Shown: positions 6,594 to 6,802 of the stretch, piece after piece
How the letters are laid out: the number at the start of each line of letters is the position of its first letter
How positions within the stretch are numbered: position 1 is the stretch's first letter
DNA from: Deltaproteobacteria bacterium
GTDB lineage: Bacteria; Myxococcota_A; Polyangia; JAAYKL01
Length of the DNA: 6,802 nucleotides
Direction: 5' to 3'
NCBI GenBank assembly: GCA_011389755.1
Contig: JAABTR010000380.1
Location: 1 to 6,802, forward strand
Translations under genes and position numbers: made by a program
Notes under the pieces: model-generated
The model's input: only the letters and a program-made list of their open reading frames with translations
Databases searched by the model: none
Told to the model about the DNA's origin: nothing

Positions 6594-6620
6594 AGCGCAC
6601 CTTGTCACATAAAGTGCGCT
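6594..6620. promoter_or_regulatory. Operator-like dyad upstream of the small basic protein gene
   Basis: AGCGCAC (6594-6600) and GTGCGCT (6614-6620) are perfect 7-base arms with a 13-base spacer, putting their centres 20 bases (about two helical turns) apart, as for a dimeric repressor site. It lies 77 bases before the minus-strand ATG at 6517. A TTGACG (minus strand, 6638-6643) is nearby but lacks a convincing -10, so promoter assignment is weak. Confidence 0.4.
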
Positions 6621-6721
6621 AGGGCAAGACAAAAACACGTCAAACAACGCTTTGATGCGGGCAAAGCGGTCGCTGCAATGCCTTCGGACGAGATTACTAA
6701 GCCGCATTTCTTTTTTTGCCT

Positions 6722-6750
6722 TTGTACGCCTCTCAGGTCGTGCATATACT
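6722..6750 (+). promoter_or_regulatory. Candidate plus-strand promoter of a divergent gene
   Basis: TATACT (6745-6750) is a 5-of-6 match to the -10 consensus. A weak -35, TTGTAC (6722-6727), lies 17 bases upstream. Transcription would start at about 6757-6758, either at the ATG of the short frame beginning at 6758 or as the start of a roughly 45-base leader ending in GGAGG at 6792-6796. Confidence 0.5.
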
Positions 6751-6757
6751 TAGGTCT

Positions 6758-6802
6758 ATGGATATCAATTCGGAACCAAATCAATTAGCGCGGAGGTATC
6801 AG
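6758..6802 (+). CDS. Possible 5' end of a divergent gene, cut by the window edge
   Basis: A frame opens at ATG 6758 and runs without stop to the edge, reading MDINSEPNQLARRYQ. Fifteen residues are too few to identify. The alternative is that this stretch is an untranslated leader: GGAGGT at 6792-6797 would suit a start codon just past the edge. Either way a plus-strand gene probably begins here, divergent from the small basic protein gene. Confidence 0.35.
   Translation, partial: MDINSEPNQLARRYQ

Overview
The window holds six protein genes and one tRNA on the minus strand, plus what looks like the first few bases of a divergent plus-strand gene at the right edge. Base composition is GC-rich with GC-rich third codon positions. 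There are three lipoproteins. Two of them carry Asp/Ser/Glu-rich linkers or tails, and one carries DxDxDG repeats. The initiator tRNA and RluB-type gene are bacterial. This style suits a GC-rich delta-proteobacterial lineage (Myxococcota or Bradymonadales-like). That is an inference from style, not a marker-gene placement.

Layout in the direction of transcription (right to left). A 113-residue lysine-rich small protein (6176-6517) is followed by a 271-base stretch with clustered palindromes. Next comes a 507-residue multi-domain protein (4381-5904) made of a globular N-terminal region, a long charged coiled coil, a PQE/Arg-Pro linker and a C-terminal KOW domain. Then come a 242-residue lipoprotein with six calcium-loop-like DxDxDG repeats (3536-4264) and an RluB/RsuA-type rRNA pseudouridine synthase (2523-3428). 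The initiator tRNA-fMet (2378-2451) has its own strong promoter and a textbook intrinsic terminator. Beyond it lie a calcineurin-like metallophosphoesterase lipoprotein (974-2131) and the N-terminal 261 residues of a lipoprotein with an alpha-galactosidase (GH36) signature, cut by the left edge (1-783).

Genes are separated by about 70-270 bases with no overlaps, so a single tight operon is not evident. A translation/RNA theme links the pseudouridine synthase, the initiator tRNA and possibly the KOW protein and its basic neighbour. The two left-hand lipoproteins look like cell-envelope hydrolases. No mobile element, CRISPR array or recognisable defence system is visible. The least ordinary items are the KOW multi-domain protein, the unusual U1-U72 end of the initiator tRNA, the 7-bp dyad upstream of the small basic protein, and the promoter-to-start arrangement at the right edge.
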